A stretch of 37,030 bases of DNA, from NCBI GenBank assembly GCA_021323915.1, contig JAJPKB010000442.1, forward strand, positions 1-37,030, written 5' to 3'. The notes under the pieces were generated by a model that was not told the origin of the DNA, did not search any database, and saw only the letters and a program-made list of their open reading frames with translations. This DNA comes from Chloroflexota bacterium. GTDB lineage: Bacteria > Chloroflexota > UBA6077 > FW602-bin22 > CADDYW01. Shown here in pieces: positions 29,769 to 37,030 of the stretch (within the stretch, counting starts at the first letter, position 1; each line of letters begins with the position of its first letter). The translations under genes and the position numbers were made by a program.

Positions 29769-29969
29769 TCAGATCTCTTCGCTCGACGACGCGACTCGCC
29801 CTGCAACGAGCGACGCGACGACCAAGACGATCAGGGCGATTGCCAGCGCAACGAAAGGCGTCGTCTCACGGTTGAACGACAGCAGCACCCTTGAAAGCCC
29901 GTAAATCAAGATTGCCGCGCCGCACACCGCGCAAACCGGAACCCAGAACGGTGCGAAATGACGCCCCAT
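29769..29969 (-). CDS. Small two-helix membrane protein at the end of the oxidase operon
   Basis: A 66-residue protein with two hydrophobic segments, FWVPVCAVCGAAILIYGLSR and FVALAIALIVLVVASLVAG, and an acidic end. GGGAGGAG lies about 11 bases before the ATG at 29969. It follows ctaG by 36 bases on the same strand, so it is probably co-transcribed and may be a minor oxidase subunit or assembly helper (inference). No similarity is recognised. A seven-base stem at 29744-29772 overlaps the stop but has no T-run. Confidence 0.65.
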   Translation of the reverse strand: MGRHFAPFWVPVCAVCGAAILIYGLSRVLLSFNRETTPFVALAIALIVLVVASLVAGRVASSSEEI

Positions 29970-30005
29970 AGCTACTTCACTCCTCCCACGTTCTCCCGCG
30001 CCCAG

Positions 30006-30833
30006 CTAACGTTGTGACGTCGACGACGCGTCGTCGACCGCCTTCTCAACCTCGTGCTCTTCACGATTAAACCACTGAAAGAAACGTATCGTCACCAGCA
30101 CCCAGAGAAACAGTGTGCCGAGCATCTTCATCAACAGACCGGCGATTTGCTGATCCACCAAGGGAGTCAAGCCCCAGAGCTTCGGCGTTTCCGCGTACAC
30201 CGGGTAAATGACGATGCTCGAAAACGTCATAAACGCGCCAACAATCGCCGGCACCAGCGATTGGATGAACAGGTAAAGCATCTGACCGGGATACGACATC
30301 CGCGGCACCTCGGGCAACGGACTGAAGATGGGCCACCAGGCCACCAGGCCCGCCCCTAGCATGCAAACGTGCTCCAGCGCGTGCACAGTCGGGTTGAGCA
30401 ACGCATCATCCCAGGCACCCGGCATGTGCCAGACCACCAGCACCGCGTTGAACAGAATGATCGCCGGAACCGGGCCGGTCAGGATCTCAAGCGATCGCTT
30501 CACACCACGGTACTGAAGCGCCGGACGCAGCAACCAGGCCGGCATCCCCACGAGCAGTAGCGGCGGCACGATGTACAGAAGCAGCATGTGCTGCAGCATG
30601 TGGGCGCTGAAAAGGTATTCGCTAAGCGAATCAAGTGGCGAGATCAGCGCCACGACGAGCAGAAAGATACCGCTGCCGAAAGCAATGACCTCGCGCACCG
30701 TGACGATATTCTCGTCCCACAGCGTTCTCGGACGGAGTCGCCGCAACCCAATCGCGTAGGCGGCGGACACCGACGTCAGGGCAATCACCACCCCCGGTTC
30801 GAACGACCAATCCGCGATTGACCACGGCGTCAT
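30006..30833 (-). CDS. ctaG: Cytochrome c oxidase assembly factor CtaG (caa3 type)
   Basis: A 275-residue polytopic membrane protein of the CtaG_Bsu family, needed in Bacillus for assembly of caa3 oxidase. About seven hydrophobic segments are seen. The conserved histidine stretches are HMLQHMLLLYIVPPLLLVG near residue 80, VVWHMPGAWDDALL near 130 and NPTVHALEHVCM near 145, likely involved in copper handling. GGAGG lies just before the ATG at 30833. It is downstream of ctaF in the oxidase operon. This is not the Cox11-type protein that shares the CtaG name. Confidence 0.9.
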   Translation of the reverse strand: MTPWSIADWSFEPGVVIALTSVSAAYAIGLRRLRPRTLWDENIVTVREVIAFGSGIFLLVVALISPLDSLSEYLFSAHMLQHMLLLYIVPPLLLVGMPAWLLRPALQYRGVKRSLEILTGPVPAIILFNAVLVVWHMPGAWDDALLNPTVHALEHVCMLGAGLVAWWPIFSPLPEVPRMSYPGQMLYLFIQSLVPAIVGAFMTFSSIVIYPVYAETPKLWGLTPLVDQQIAGLLMKMLGTLFLWVLVTIRFFQWFNREEHEVEKAVDDASSTSQR

Positions 30834-30860
30834 CGCGACCTCCGTGACTAGCTGAGTGAC

Positions 30861-31190
30861 TCACACGCCGAAGAGCACTCGGTGGAACAGAGTCAACAGT
30901 GCCACCATCACCGCGAACGCTAGTGCCAACGGCCCCGAGAAGAATGCCGAGAATATTCGGTTGTCGAACTTCAAGTGCATGTAGAACATCGCGACCAGGG
31001 TGAACTTCGACGCCGACAGCGCAAGCAGAATCGGCACCATCACCGCGTGCAACGACTCCTGGTAGTATACCGCGACCTCCGCACCGGTGATGATCGCCAG
31101 AACGATCGCGATTCGCACGTACTCCAGGGCACGCGGGTGGCTGTGCTCCTTGGGGTGCGCCTGGGTCGTCTCGACAACGTTCGTCTGCAT
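30861..31190 (-). CDS. ctaF: Cytochrome c oxidase subunit IV
   Basis: A 109-residue protein of the prokaryotic COX4 family with a His-containing N-terminus and three membrane helices: IAIVLAIITGAEVAVYY, VPILLALSASKFTLVAMFYM and ALAFAVMVALLTLFHRVLF. FYMHLKFDNRIF after helix 2 is typical for the family. The ATG at 31190 has GGGAGAG upstream, and the gene lies 16 bases after ctaE. It helps stabilise the oxidase complex in the inner membrane. Confidence 0.88.
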   Translation of the reverse strand: MQTNVVETTQAHPKEHSHPRALEYVRIAIVLAIITGAEVAVYYQESLHAVMVPILLALSASKFTLVAMFYMHLKFDNRIFSAFFSGPLALAFAVMVALLTLFHRVLFGV

Positions 31191-31206
31191 CGCTCTCCCT
31201 CACAGA

Positions 31207-31812
31207 TCAGTACGGCAACAGGTACACCACGGTGAAGATCACAACCCACACCACGTCAACGAAGTGCCAGTAGAGACCGACCAGCTCTACCGTCAAACTG
31301 TCCCGCTGTCTCACTTTCCCGCGCAGCGAGTTCAAAAACAACGACAGAAGCATGATCACGCCGATCGTCACGTGCGCTCCGTGGAATCCAGTCAGGACGA
31401 AGAACGTGGTACCGAAAAGGTTCTTGCTCAGGGTGAGGCCGTGATTGACGAATTCGGTGAACTCGTAGACCTGACCGCCAAGAAAGATCGTCCCGAGCAG
31501 CGCAGTCGCCGCGAGCCACACGCGCATCTCCTTCACGTTCGCGCGTTGGATCGCCGCAAGAGCAAGTACCATCGTTAAGCTGCTCATGAGCAGCACGAAG
31601 GAACTAACCGACGTATATGGAATGTCAAAGGTATCCTGAGGGAACGGACCGACCAGGCTATGATCGCGATAAACCAGGTACGTCGAGATCAAAGACCCGA
31701 AGAACAAGCACTCCGACCCCAGGAACACCCACATCAACACCTTGCGGTGGTTCAGGCCGGTCGACGTCGCGTGCTCGGCTGCCGCGTGCCCGGCCAGAGA
31801 TGCTTCGGCCAA
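31207..31812 (-). CDS. ctaE: Cytochrome c oxidase subunit III
   Basis: A 201-residue, five-helix subunit III of the short bacterial type. VLMWVFLGSECLFFGSLIST, GTTFFVLTGFHGAHVTIGV and ELVGLYWHFVDVVWVVIFTV are the usual signatures, including the Glu in helix 1 and the HFVDVVW motif. The start is TTG at 31812 with GGAGG about seven bases upstream; no nearer ATG fits. It follows ctaD after 24 bases. Confidence 0.93.
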   Translation of the reverse strand: MAEASLAGHAAAEHATSTGLNHRKVLMWVFLGSECLFFGSLISTYLVYRDHSLVGPFPQDTFDIPYTSVSSFVLLMSSLTMVLALAAIQRANVKEMRVWLAATALLGTIFLGGQVYEFTEFVNHGLTLSKNLFGTTFFVLTGFHGAHVTIGVIMLLSLFLNSLRGKVRQRDSLTVELVGLYWHFVDVVWVVIFTVVYLLPY

Positions 31813-31836
31813 TGTATTCCTCCGCGGTTACGACAA

Positions 31837-33792
31837 TTACTCGGGCATCGCGGGCTCGAGAGCCCAACCATAGACGCCGTAGAGCAGAACGAGCACGCCC
31901 AGGAACGAGACCCAGCTCGGTGGGAAATCCGGCGGCCGCGGGTTACCCAGCGGCAATCCAATCAGCAGTCCCGCGAACACAAGCGCCAACCCCGCCGCCG
32001 CGATGATCGGGTAGAAGGACTCGTTCGGCATCGGAATGTCGAGATGATGCTCACCGCCGTGCTCGGACTCCTCCGCGTCGTGCGCGCCCCCCGCGATCGG
32101 CACCGGCGCCATCCGGCCGTGCCCGGCGCCCGCATCGCCGTACTTCTGGACCCAGAACGGATCACGCGAGTGGACGACTGGAATCTGCGCGAAATTATAG
32201 TGCGGCGGCGGCGACGGAATGCTCCACTCCAGCGTCCGCCCATCCCACGGATCGTCTCCGGCTAGCTTCCCATACCGAACGCTCGAGAAGAAGTTGTAGA
32301 TGAAGACCAGGATCGACGCCGCGATTGTGAACGCACCGATCGTCGCGACGAAGTTCCAGAAGTCCCAGCCCATTCCGGCCGGATAGGTATAAATTCGACG
32401 CGGCATCCCGTCCATGCCCAGGACGTGCATTCCTCCGAACGTCAGGTTGAAGCCAACGAGCATCAGCCAGAAGTGAATCTGGCCAAACGTCTCGTCGAGC
32501 ATTCGACCGGACACCTTCGGGAACCAGTAGTAGATGCCCGCGAACAGGCCAAAGATCGTTCCGCCGAACAGCACGTAGTGCAAGTGCGCGACCACGAAAT
32601 ACGTGTCATTCTCGAGCCAGTCGGCCGGCGGCGACGCCAGCATCACGCCGCTCAATCCGCCGATCGTGAACATCGCGATGAACCCGAGCGCGAAGAGCAG
32701 CGGCGTCTTGAAATTGATCTGGCCGCCCCACAGAGTCGCGATCCAGTTAAAGATCTTGATGCCGGTCGGAACCGCGATCAGCATCGTCGTCATCGAAAAC
32801 ACCGAATCGGCGACCGGCCCGAGACCCGCCGTGAACATATGGTGCGCCCACACTCCCCAGGCCATGAAGCCGATCGCGACGCCGGAGTACGCGACGACCG
32901 GGTAGCCGAACAAGGGCTTCCGCGAGAAGGTCGGCAAGACGTCCGAAACGATCCCCATCGCTGGAAGGATCAGGATGTACACCTCGGGGTGGCCGAACAG
33001 CCAGAACAGGTGCTGCCAGAGCAGCGGCTCCGCGCCCGCCTGCGGGTTAAAGAAGTTCGTGCCGATCAGTCGATCGAACATCAGCTCGATCAATCCGACG
33101 GTCAAAACCGGGAACGCGAACACGAGCAAGAACGACGTGACCAGCGTCATCCAGGTGAAGAGCGGCATGCGGTTGATGGTCATGCCGGGCGCGCGCAGCT
33201 TGAGGATAGTCACCACGAAGTTGAGCGAACCGGCGATGGACGAGATGCCGAGCATCAAGACGCCCAGCGCCCAGAAGTCTGTGTTCATGCCGGGTGTGCA
33301 GACAACGGCGTTGGAGCCGCAGCCGGTGGTCAGCTCATTGAGCGGAGCGTAGTTGAACCAGCCCGCGTTGGGTGCCTGCCCGAACAGGAAGCTGCTGCTC
33401 AGGAAGATGCCACCGAAGAGCACCACCCAGTACCCGAAAGCGTTGATGCGCGGAAAGGCCATGTCGCGCGCGCCGATCATGAGCGGCACGACGTAGTTGC
33501 CGAAGCCGGTCAGCATGGGCATGACGAAAAGGAAGATCATCGTCGTGCCGTGCATGGTGAAGACCTGGTTGTAGATTTCAGGCGTCAGGACTTTTCCGTT
33601 CGGCTCCGCCAGCTGCGTGCGGATCAGCAGCGCCTCCGTTCCGCCGACCAGAAAGAAAAAGAAGGCGGTGATGATATACATGATGCCGAGCTTTTTGTGG
33701 TCGGTCGTCATGATCCACTCGCCGAAATAGGTTTCGCTAAAGCGTTTGCGGCGTTCTAGCGTAATGCCTTCAACGACCGTGCGAGTTGCCAT
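31837..33792 (-). CDS. ctaD: Cytochrome c oxidase subunit I (A-type)
   Basis: The catalytic subunit, 651 residues from the ATG at 33792 (GGAGG seven bases upstream; a TTG two codons earlier is also possible). It reduces oxygen at haem a3-CuB and pumps protons. Visible are the D-channel loop GARDMAFPRINAFGYW, the CuB-His/Tyr segment FGHPEVYILILP of A-type oxidases, HHMFTAGL, the K-channel VPTGIKIFNW and haem ligands in VVAHLHYVLFGG. After the twelve core helices a His/Glu-rich loop (about 545-580) leads to two more helices, so there are about 14 in all, as in Bacillus caa3 enzymes. Codon use seems to differ between the N- and C-terminal halves. Confidence 0.96.
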   Translation of the reverse strand: MATRTVVEGITLERRKRFSETYFGEWIMTTDHKKLGIMYIITAFFFFLVGGTEALLIRTQLAEPNGKVLTPEIYNQVFTMHGTTMIFLFVMPMLTGFGNYVVPLMIGARDMAFPRINAFGYWVVLFGGIFLSSSFLFGQAPNAGWFNYAPLNELTTGCGSNAVVCTPGMNTDFWALGVLMLGISSIAGSLNFVVTILKLRAPGMTINRMPLFTWMTLVTSFLLVFAFPVLTVGLIELMFDRLIGTNFFNPQAGAEPLLWQHLFWLFGHPEVYILILPAMGIVSDVLPTFSRKPLFGYPVVAYSGVAIGFMAWGVWAHHMFTAGLGPVADSVFSMTTMLIAVPTGIKIFNWIATLWGGQINFKTPLLFALGFIAMFTIGGLSGVMLASPPADWLENDTYFVVAHLHYVLFGGTIFGLFAGIYYWFPKVSGRMLDETFGQIHFWLMLVGFNLTFGGMHVLGMDGMPRRIYTYPAGMGWDFWNFVATIGAFTIAASILVFIYNFFSSVRYGKLAGDDPWDGRTLEWSIPSPPPHYNFAQIPVVHSRDPFWVQKYGDAGAGHGRMAPVPIAGGAHDAEESEHGGEHHLDIPMPNESFYPIIAAAGLALVFAGLLIGLPLGNPRPPDFPPSWVSFLGVLVLLYGVYGWALEPAMPE

Positions 33793-33813
33793 TGGCAATC
33801 CTCCGTCTCGTAG

Positions 33814-33833
33814 GGGCGCGATACCTCGCGCCC
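33814..33833. repeat. Short intergenic palindrome between ctaC and ctaD
   Basis: GGGCGCGA (33814-33821) and TCGCGCCC (33826-33833) are perfect reverse complements around TACC, preceded by GTAG and followed by TTCTAGGGAACGCGCCCC. The pattern is like dispersed repeats I associate with Ktedonobacteria-type Chloroflexota. It sits in the 105-base gap between two genes of one operon. Confidence 0.6.
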
Positions 33834-33897
33834 TTCTAGGGAACGCGCCCCGGCAGGGCTGTTATGCCGCGCCAGGGCAGATTGAAAAAGTCCTGTA

Positions 33898-35004
33898 TTA
33901 TGTGAGACTTTCCAGGTATGCGACAAGCTGGGCAATCTCGGTATCCGAAAGCGACCGGATATTCATATCATTGCCCGGCTTGACCCCCTGCGGGTCGTGC
34001 AGCCATTGGTAGAGGCCGCAGTTCGCCTGGTTCGTGATGGTGGCGTTGCCCTTCGCATCCGTCGTCACCTGGCACGAGGCGGGGTCCCATGAGAGGACGG
34101 CCCCGGCAATCAGGCGGCGACTGCCGAAATGCGTCAGGTTCGGCCCAATCAGCCCATTAGCGACCGGATCGCTGAAGCTCTTCAGGTTGACGCCTACGAT
34201 GCCGTGGCAGCCCTGGCAGCCGCCGGAACCGGTGAAAAGCTTGTACCCGGCGAGCGCCGCGCCGCTTGTCGGCTTCTGCGCGGCCTGCTGCTGCTGGGAG
34301 ACCCATGTCAGGTAGTCGTTGGGCGACTTGACGATCAGGTCGAAGCTCATGTGCGCGTGCTGTAAGCCACAGTATTCGGTGCATAGCCCGCGATAGACGC
34401 CGATATCGTCAGCCTTGAACAGTTTATCGTTCATATGACCGGGAACCACGTCGGTCTTGCCGGTGATCTGCGGAACCCAGAAGCTGTGAATGACGTTGTT
34501 CGACTCAAGCACGGTATGAATCAGCGCGCCCTGCGGCACGACCAGCTCATCCGCCGTGACGATGCCCTCGTTCTTGTAGTCGAACTCCCACCACCACTGG
34601 TGGCCAACGACGGTGATTTCTTCCGTGCGGCCCTGTCCCGAAATACTGGTCAGGTTGAACATCGTATAGATCGTGCCGATGAGCACCGCGAACAGGAAGA
34701 GGGAAGGCGCGATCGTCCAGATAATTTCGATGGTGTTGTTGCCGTGTAGTTGTCTGGGCGCGGGCGCGTTTGGGCGCTCGCGGAAACGCACGATAGAGGT
34801 AATCAGCACGCCTTCCACCACCACGAATACAAAGGTGGCGACGGCCAGAATGAACCAGAAGAGTCCGGCTTCCTTCCCGGCAACGGGTCCATGTGTATCG
34901 AGAATGGAGGGGGAATTTCCACCACAAGCGGCAAGCAGAATGGAGGATAACAGCATCGCTGAAAAGATGAGCATCCAGCGCTTCGCTTTGCGTATCTTTG
35001 GCAT
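33898..35004 (-). CDS. ctaC: Cytochrome c oxidase subunit II with fused cytochrome c domain
   Basis: A 368-residue lipoprotein (lipobox LLAAC near residue 27) with two membrane helices, FWFILAVATFVFVVVEGVLI and SLFLFAVLIGTIYTMF. The CuA domain has GHQWWWEFDY, a His in IHSFWVPQ and the binding set CTEYCGLQHAHM near residue 205. A class-I cytochrome c domain is fused at the C-terminus, with haem site CQGCH near residue 265 and likely Met ligand in GNDMNI. This makes the oxidase caa3-type, taking electrons through its own cytochrome. ATG 35004 and a GTG two codons earlier are both possible starts. Codon choice includes TTA and ACA, unlike the genes to the left. Confidence 0.94.
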   Translation of the reverse strand: MPKIRKAKRWMLIFSAMLLSSILLAACGGNSPSILDTHGPVAGKEAGLFWFILAVATFVFVVVEGVLITSIVRFRERPNAPAPRQLHGNNTIEIIWTIAPSLFLFAVLIGTIYTMFNLTSISGQGRTEEITVVGHQWWWEFDYKNEGIVTADELVVPQGALIHTVLESNNVIHSFWVPQITGKTDVVPGHMNDKLFKADDIGVYRGLCTEYCGLQHAHMSFDLIVKSPNDYLTWVSQQQQAAQKPTSGAALAGYKLFTGSGGCQGCHGIVGVNLKSFSDPVANGLIGPNLTHFGSRRLIAGAVLSWDPASCQVTTDAKGNATITNQANCGLYQWLHDPQGVKPGNDMNIRSLSDTEIAQLVAYLESLT

Positions 35005-35028
35005 CCTCACTTCTCACTTTCCTGTAAA

Positions 35029-35062
35029 ATAATATTTTGACGACAGGCAGGGATTATCGTCA
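35029..35062 (-). promoter_or_regulatory. Possible ctaC promoter region with an inverted repeat
   Basis: An AT-rich patch gives TATTAT (35029-35034, minus strand) as possible -10. TGACGA (35038-35043) and TCGTCA (35057-35062) form an inverted repeat that would overlap the spacer and -35 area. No clear -35 hexamer is seen. A regulator of oxidase expression could bind here. Confidence 0.35.
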
Positions 35063-35227
35063 GGGATGAGACACTCATTCCATAGTACTGACAAGTGTAG
35101 TAAGCCAGCCTGAAAGCGGGCTTGCGGTTCTTTACCATGACCTTACAGGAACCTGAATGTAGGGGGCCCGACATTTGTGATACACTTTGGCTATGAAAGC
35201 GAAATACCCCTCGAAAGGAGAGCATGT

Positions 35228-35650
35228 ATGGCCCAGTATGAGAGCGAATCGCCCCCTCATCTTGAGAAGGACACTCGACTAAATGGTCAAGTGCTAGACT
35301 CCATCAAATCGTTCGACGATACCGCCAAGCAGCTTATCACTATGGGACCGATCCTCGTAGGATTGTATTTCAACGCTTTCACCTTCGCCAAAGTCTCGGT
35401 CGGTGTAGGCATCCAGCTCATCGTCTACCTGCTCCCGATTGCTCTCATCGTCGTCAGCCTGCTTTCCGCGCTCTATGTCTTTTTTCCAAGCGGCTATGTG
35501 GCGCTTGCGCAGGAGCAGGCACATGCTCAAAGCATCGATTACGCTGGGGTAATTCAGCACAAACTGTTCTGGTTCCGGCTGGCTTCTGTCACCTTCGTGC
35601 TGGGAGTAGCCGGTGTTTTCCTGGCGCTGCTGACCTATTTGCTGAGGTAA
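35228..35650 (+). CDS. Small membrane protein of unknown function
   Basis: A 140-residue protein with an acidic soluble N-terminus of about 45 residues (SPPHLEKDTRLNGQVLDSIK). Three hydrophobic segments follow: LITMGPILVGLYFNAFTFA, GIQLIVYLLPIALIVVSLL and the final VTFVLGVAGVFLALLTYLL. AAAGGAGAG lies six bases before the ATG at 35228. It is divergent from ctaC and 16 bases before the thiamine enzyme gene, so it probably shares that transcript. I recognise no family. Confidence 0.75.
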   Translation: MAQYESESPPHLEKDTRLNGQVLDSIKSFDDTAKQLITMGPILVGLYFNAFTFAKVSVGVGIQLIVYLLPIALIVVSLLSALYVFFPSGYVALAQEQAHAQSIDYAGVIQHKLFWFRLASVTFVLGVAGVFLALLTYLLR

Positions 35651-35666
35651 GATAGGAGATTCTTAA

Positions 35667-37030
35667 ATGGGCATGTTACATGGCGGCTGGCTGGTCGCCA
35701 AAACCCTCAAGCGCGAAGGGGTCGAGGTGGTCTTCACCCTGAGCGGCGGGCATATAGCGAGTATTTATGATGGCTGCGTGCGCGAGGGCATTCGCGTGGT
35801 CGATTTCCGGCACGAGCAGGCAGCGGTGCATGCGGCGGAGGGCTGGGCTAAAAGCACGCGCAAACCCGGCGTGGCGCTGCTAACCGCCGGGCCCGGCGTC
35901 ACCGATGGCGTAACGGGGGTCGCCAACGCCTATCTCGCGGGCAGCCCGGTGCTGGTGATCGGCGGCGCAGCTCCGCTCGGCCTGTGGGACCGCGGCGCGT
36001 TGCAGGAGATGAACCAGATCGACCTGCTGCGCCCCATCACCAAGTGGGCGCGCACGGTACACGAGACGGGGCGACTTGGCGAGTATACCGCCGCCGCTTT
36101 TCGCCAGATGCTGAGCGGCAAGCCCGGCCCGGTCTTCCTTGAAATGCCCATGGACGTGCTGAACAACTTCGCCGATACCGACACGCTCTTCGATGCAGGC
36201 GACCCGGCTCACTATCGCTACACCGGTCGCAACGCGCCCGATCCCGACATGGTTGCCCGCGCGGCTGGGCTGCTGGAACGCGCGCAGAAGCCGGTCATCA
36301 TGGCCGGAACCGCTGTGTGGTGGTGCGATGCCGCCGAACCTTTGCGCGAGCTGGCCGAGCGCCTCAACGCGCCCGTCTATCTCAACGGCGCGGGTCGCGG
36401 CTGCCTGCCGCCTTCGCATCCCCTCTTCTTCAGCGCCTCGCGCCGCAAGGCGTTAGAGGGCGCTGATACCATTCTCGCCATCGGCACGCGCATGGACTTC
36501 CGCCTCAATCACGGCCAGCCGCCGCTCTTTCCGGTGGAAGCGAAGGTAATCTGGTTCGACCTGGCTGCCGAGGATGTCGGCGTCAATCGCGGGGCGGCTG
36601 CCGCGCTGGTCGGCGATGTCGGGCTGAGCATGAGTCAGCTTGCCAGGGCTGCGAAGCAGTTGCCGGTGGGCGACTGGCTGGCCTACATTCGCGGCGAGGA
36701 GACGAAAGCGCAGGAACGCGACGAGGCGTTGATGGCTTCCGATGCCCTGCCCATTCATCCCATGCGGCTGTGCGGCGAGATACGCAACTTCATCGGCGAA
36801 AACACGACGGTGGTGGGCGATGGCGGTGATATCGTCAGCTACGGCGGCAGGGTTATCAACGTCTATCGGCCCGGCTACTGGCTGGATGCCGGGCCGATGG
36901 GCACGCTGGGAGCCGGCACTGGTTTCGCCATGGCCGCGCAGCTTGCCCGCCCCGGCGAGAAGGTGCTGATCCTGCACGGCGACGGCGCGTTCGGACTGAA
37001 CGGCATGGAGTTCGAGAGCATGGTGCGCCA
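35667..37030 (+). CDS. Thiamine diphosphate-dependent enzyme, acetolactate synthase large-subunit-like (partial)
   Basis: At least 454 residues, open to the window edge, so the C-terminus is missing. The N-terminal pyrimidine-binding domain has the catalytic Glu in FRHEQAAVHAAEGWAK and then LTAGPGVTDGVTGVANAYL. A central domain follows with PVIMAGTAVWW. The diphosphate-binding domain begins near residue 370 with VVGDGGDIVSYGG and LILHGDGAFGLNGMEFE, the GDG metal motif; the window stops at its end. Related enzymes make acetolactate or decarboxylate oxalyl-CoA or similar 2-keto acids, and I cannot choose between them. TAGGAG lies eight bases before the ATG. Arginine is coded almost only by CGC here. 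Confidence 0.88.
   Translation, partial: MGMLHGGWLVAKTLKREGVEVVFTLSGGHIASIYDGCVREGIRVVDFRHEQAAVHAAEGWAKSTRKPGVALLTAGPGVTDGVTGVANAYLAGSPVLVIGGAAPLGLWDRGALQEMNQIDLLRPITKWARTVHETGRLGEYTAAAFRQMLSGKPGPVFLEMPMDVLNNFADTDTLFDAGDPAHYRYTGRNAPDPDMVARAAGLLERAQKPVIMAGTAVWWCDAAEPLRELAERLNAPVYLNGAGRGCLPPSHPLFFSASRRKALEGADTILAIGTRMDFRLNHGQPPLFPVEAKVIWFDLAAEDVGVNRGAAAALVGDVGLSMSQLARAAKQLPVGDWLAYIRGEETKAQERDEALMASDALPIHPMRLCGEIRNFIGENTTVVGDGGDIVSYGGRVINVYRPGYWLDAGPMGTLGAGTGFAMAAQLARPGEKVLILHGDGAFGLNGMEFESMVR

Noticed and set aside
32425-33759. 444-codon open frame on the plus strand
   Set aside because: Antisense to ctaD; very charged, His/Glu/Arg-rich, with no domain pattern.

Overview
This GC-rich window most likely comes from a bacterium of the phylum Chloroflexota, possibly a Thermomicrobia-like or still uncultured lineage. 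I infer this from gene content only: a 226-residue protein of a type I recall mainly from Chloroflexi, Tat-type lipoproteins with Ser/Thr/Ala-rich linkers, a KGG-repeat stress protein, and a caa3-type oxidase operon with CtaG. No rRNA, tRNA, transposase, phage gene or CRISPR array is visible.

Layout. 1-2.3 kb: the tail of an unknown gene, an S51 peptidase, a SpoU-type RNA methyltransferase and the conserved 226-aa protein. 2.3-11.4 kb: a carbohydrate-use locus read left to right. A strong promoter with a perfect inverted repeat at its start point is followed by a CUT1-type sugar-binding lipoprotein, two permeases, a galactonate-dehydratase-like enolase, a GH127 beta-L-arabinofuranosidase, an NHL beta-propeller and a DHA2-type exporter. 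11.3-16.5 kb: a GT4-type glycosyltransferase, an alpha/beta hydrolase, a second MFS protein and a membrane-anchored GH5 cellulase with a CBM3 domain. 16.5-20.1 kb: a promoter overlapping the cellulase stop codon, a long leader, a NYN ribonuclease-like protein with two OST-HTH/LOTUS domains, then purD.

20.3-26.9 kb: a Tat/lipoprotein cupredoxin with a structured upstream region, a small zinc-ribbon protein with its own terminator, a lone degenerate receiver domain, an OmpR/HAMP-kinase two-component pair, a second alpha/beta hydrolase that has lost its nucleophile serine, a KGG-repeat protein behind an extended -10 promoter, and an MFS transporter. 26.9-29.7 kb: a GlcD-type flavin oxidase and a DUF1185 protein, divergent from a membrane-anchored histidine-rich protein whose promoter predicts a leaderless GTG-start mRNA. 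29.8-35.0 kb: an aa3/caa3 oxidase operon on the minus strand (ctaC-ctaD-ctaE-ctaF-ctaG plus a 66-aa membrane protein). 35.2-37.0 kb: a small membrane protein and a truncated thiamine-diphosphate enzyme.

How the parts fit. The left half looks built for plant polysaccharides: cellulose cleavage outside the cell, import of arabinose-type or other oligosaccharides, intracellular GH127 hydrolysis and sugar-acid dehydration. No ABC ATPase is encoded here, so one must be shared from elsewhere. The right half is respiratory and regulatory, with copper proteins (cupredoxin, CuA subunit II, CtaG) and perhaps the histidine-rich protein. The last 3-4 kb differ in codon use and carry another kind of intergenic palindrome, which suggests either transfer or an assembly join near ctaD/ctaC.
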